From Acidaminococcus fermentans DSM 20731 (GTDB taxonomy: Bacteria > Bacillota > Negativicutes > Acidaminococcales > Acidaminococcaceae): a stretch of DNA of 64,000 nucleotides. Position numbers and translations under genes: made by a program. The notes below the pieces were generated by a model. That model had not been told where the DNA came from, ran no database searches, and saw only the letters and a list, made by a program, of their open reading frames with translations. Shown piece after piece: positions 62,281 through 64,000 of this stretch. Positions within the stretch are counted from its first letter, which is position 1. Each line of letters starts with the position of its first letter. Location: NCBI RefSeq assembly GCF_000025305.1, contig NC_013740.1, forward strand, positions 1,054,001 through 1,118,000. Reading direction: 5' to 3'.

Positions 62281-64000
62281 ATGTCCAACATTAAAGTAAG
62301 CCTGCCGGATGGCAGCGTGAAAGAATTCGAAGCCGGCAGCTCCCTGCTGTCCATTGCCAAGAGCCTGAACCAGAAACTGGGGAAGACCGCTCTCCTGGCC
62401 AAAGTGGATGGGGAAAACAAAGACCTGAGCGATGTACTGGATCACGATGCCAAAGTGGAATTCGTGACGCCGGACAGCGAAGAAGGGCTCCATGCCATCC
62501 GCCATACCGCTTCCCATGTTATGGCCCAGGCCATCCAGCACCTGTTCCCGGGCACCAAATTCGCCATCGGTCCTGCCATTGAAAAAGGGTTCTACTACGA
62601 CCTGGACAGCGACCATGTGTTCACTCCTGATGACCTGCGGGCCATCGAAAAGGAAATGAGCAAGATCATCAAAGCCAACTATCCTCTGGTCCGGAACGAA
62701 ATCCCCAGAGCGGAAGCCCTGGCCAAATTCAAGGCGGAAGATGAACCCTACAAAGTGGAACTGATCGAAGACCTGCCGGAAGATGCGGTGATCAGCACCT
62801 ATACCCAGGGCGATTTCACGGACCTGTGCGCCGGTCCTCACTGCCCGTCCACCGGCCGGGTGAAAGCCTTCAAGCTGATGAGCATTGCCGGTGCCTACTG
62901 GCGGGGGGATGAACACAACAAGATGCTCCAGCGGATCTACGGCACGGCTTTTGCCAGCAAGGAAGACCTGGAAGCTTACCTGCACATGATGGAAGAAGCG
63001 GAAAAACGTGACCACCGGAAACTGGGCAAACAGCTGGGTCTGTTCATGCTCAGCGATTACGGCCCCGGGTTCCCGTTCTTCCTGCCCAATGGCATGATCA
63101 TCCGGAATACCCTGATCGACTACTGGAGAGAAGTGCACCGCAAATACGGCTACCAGGAAGTCATGACCCCCATGATTATGAACCGGCAGCTGTGGGAAAC
63201 CTCCGGCCACTGGGATCATTACAAAGAAAACATGTACTTCACCCAGATCGATGGGGACGATTACGCCATTAAACCCATGAACTGCCCCGGCGGCATGCTG
63301 GTTTATGCCAACGAACCCCATTCCTACAAGGAGCTGCCCCTGCGGGTGGGCGAACTGGGCCTGGTGCACCGGCATGAACTGTCCGGCGCGCTCCACGGTC
63401 TGTTCCGGGTACGCTGCTTCACCCAGGACGATGCCCACATCTTCATGATGCCCAACCAGATCGAAGACGTGATCCAGGAAACCATCCGTCTGTTCGATGA
63501 AGTATACGCCACCTTCGGCCTGACCTACCATGCAGAACTGTCCACCCGTCCGGACAACTCCATGGGGGACGATGCCACCTGGGAAATGACCACCAACGCC
63601 CTGCGGAAAGCCATGGACGACTTTGGCCTGAAGTATTCCATCAACGAAGGGGACGGCGCTTTCTACGGCCCGAAGATCGACTTCCATCTGAAGGATTCCA
63701 TCGGCCGTACCTGGCAGTGCGGTACCATCCAGCTGGATATGCTGCTGCCGGAAAAATTCAACCTGACCTACACCGGGGAAGACGGCCAGAAACACCGTCC
63801 TGTTATGATCCACCGGGTAGTGTACGGCTCCATTGAACGGTTCATCGGCATCCTGATCGAAAACTACGCCGGTGCCTTCCCTGCATGGCTGGCTCCGGAA
63901 CAGGTCCGGGTAATGCCCATTACCGACAAGTACAACGAATACGCCAAACAGATCGTGGACAAACTGGAAGCCCAGAAGATCCGGGCCCATCTGGACGACC
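62281..64000 (+). CDS. thrS: Threonyl-tRNA synthetase (cut by the window end)
   Basis: 573 codons are inside the window. An N-terminal TGS domain (about 1-62), the second additional (editing) domain with HTASHVMAQA and the HCPST region, and the class II catalytic core follow: motif 2 GLVHRHELSGALHGLFRVRC, zinc ligands including MNCPGGM, and motif 3 HRVVYGSIERFIGILIENYA near the cut. The anticodon domain begins at the edge. AAGGAGG lies ten bases before the ATG. Confidence 0.97.
   Translation, partial: MSNIKVSLPDGSVKEFEAGSSLLSIAKSLNQKLGKTALLAKVDGENKDLSDVLDHDAKVEFVTPDSEEGLHAIRHTASHVMAQAIQHLFPGTKFAIGPAIEKGFYYDLDSDHVFTPDDLRAIEKEMSKIIKANYPLVRNEIPRAEALAKFKAEDEPYKVELIEDLPEDAVISTYTQGDFTDLCAGPHCPSTGRVKAFKLMSIAGAYWRGDEHNKMLQRIYGTAFASKEDLEAYLHMMEEAEKRDHRKLGKQLGLFMLSDYGPGFPFFLPNGMIIRNTLIDYWREVHRKYGYQEVMTPMIMNRQLWETSGHWDHYKENMYFTQIDGDDYAIKPMNCPGGMLVYANEPHSYKELPLRVGELGLVHRHELSGALHGLFRVRCFTQDDAHIFMMPNQIEDVIQETIRLFDEVYATFGLTYHAELSTRPDNSMGDDATWEMTTNALRKAMDDFGLKYSINEGDGAFYGPKIDFHLKDSIGRTWQCGTIQLDMLLPEKFNLTYTGEDGQKHRPVMIHRVVYGSIERFIGILIENYAGAFPAWLAPEQVRVMPITDKYNEYAKQIVDKLEAQKIRAHLDD

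Overview
The window looks like a chromosome segment of a Negativicute (Gram-negative Firmicute), most likely Acidaminococcus. The main anchors are a stand-alone 331-residue (R)-2-hydroxyglutarate dehydrogenase that I recognise as the Acidaminococcus fermentans type, an EtfAB pair, Firmicute-style regulation (T-boxes, a glmS ribozyme, a CggR-type regulator), and GC-rich host codon use (Arg CGG, Glu GAA, Leu CTG). The assignment is by recognition only; no search was run.

Layout. 0-7.7 kb: compact hisZGDCBHAF-IE histidine operon with overlapping genes. 7.7-11.3 kb: glmM, then glmS preceded by a glmS ribozyme. 11.4-15.0 kb: nadABC for NAD synthesis. 15.0-22.1 kb: lower glycolysis (cggR, gapA, a fused pgk-tpi gene, gpmI, eno). 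22.2-26.7 kb: HD-domain protein, small alarmone synthetase, two-component system and a Gfo/Idh/MocA oxidoreductase.

26.7-45.7 kb is an accessory island with different codon use and many broken genes: an orphan RelB/DinJ antitoxin, an IS256-type transposase remnant, three internally deleted large serine recombinases, and remnants of AGCS symporter, Bcr-type MFS, aldo/keto reductase, AraC and PD-(D/E)XK genes. Living cargo consists of small regulator-plus-enzyme modules: exported hydrolase/lipoprotein/MFS; LysR-nitrilase; TetR-FMN reductase-tandem ABM protein; TetR-FrnE-metallohydrolase; DUF1097-DAPG hydrolase-LysR. A segment of about 920 bp carrying the tandem-ABM gene is duplicated 6.8 kb apart.

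45.7-64 kb returns to core genes: secG, carboxylesterase, thioesterase, rnr-smpB, hgdH, polyphosphate:AMP phosphotransferase, a ylm-like division cluster (pgeF, yggS, sepF, proC, ylmH), a histidine phosphatase, a frameshifted YkvI-type transporter behind a T-box with a probable Leu specifier, etfBA, a DEDDh exonuclease, and thrS behind a Thr T-box, cut by the window end.

A heptanucleotide repeat (CTAGTGA)n recurs at five intergenic sites, usually beside a hairpin or terminator, and differs by one unit between the two duplicated copies.
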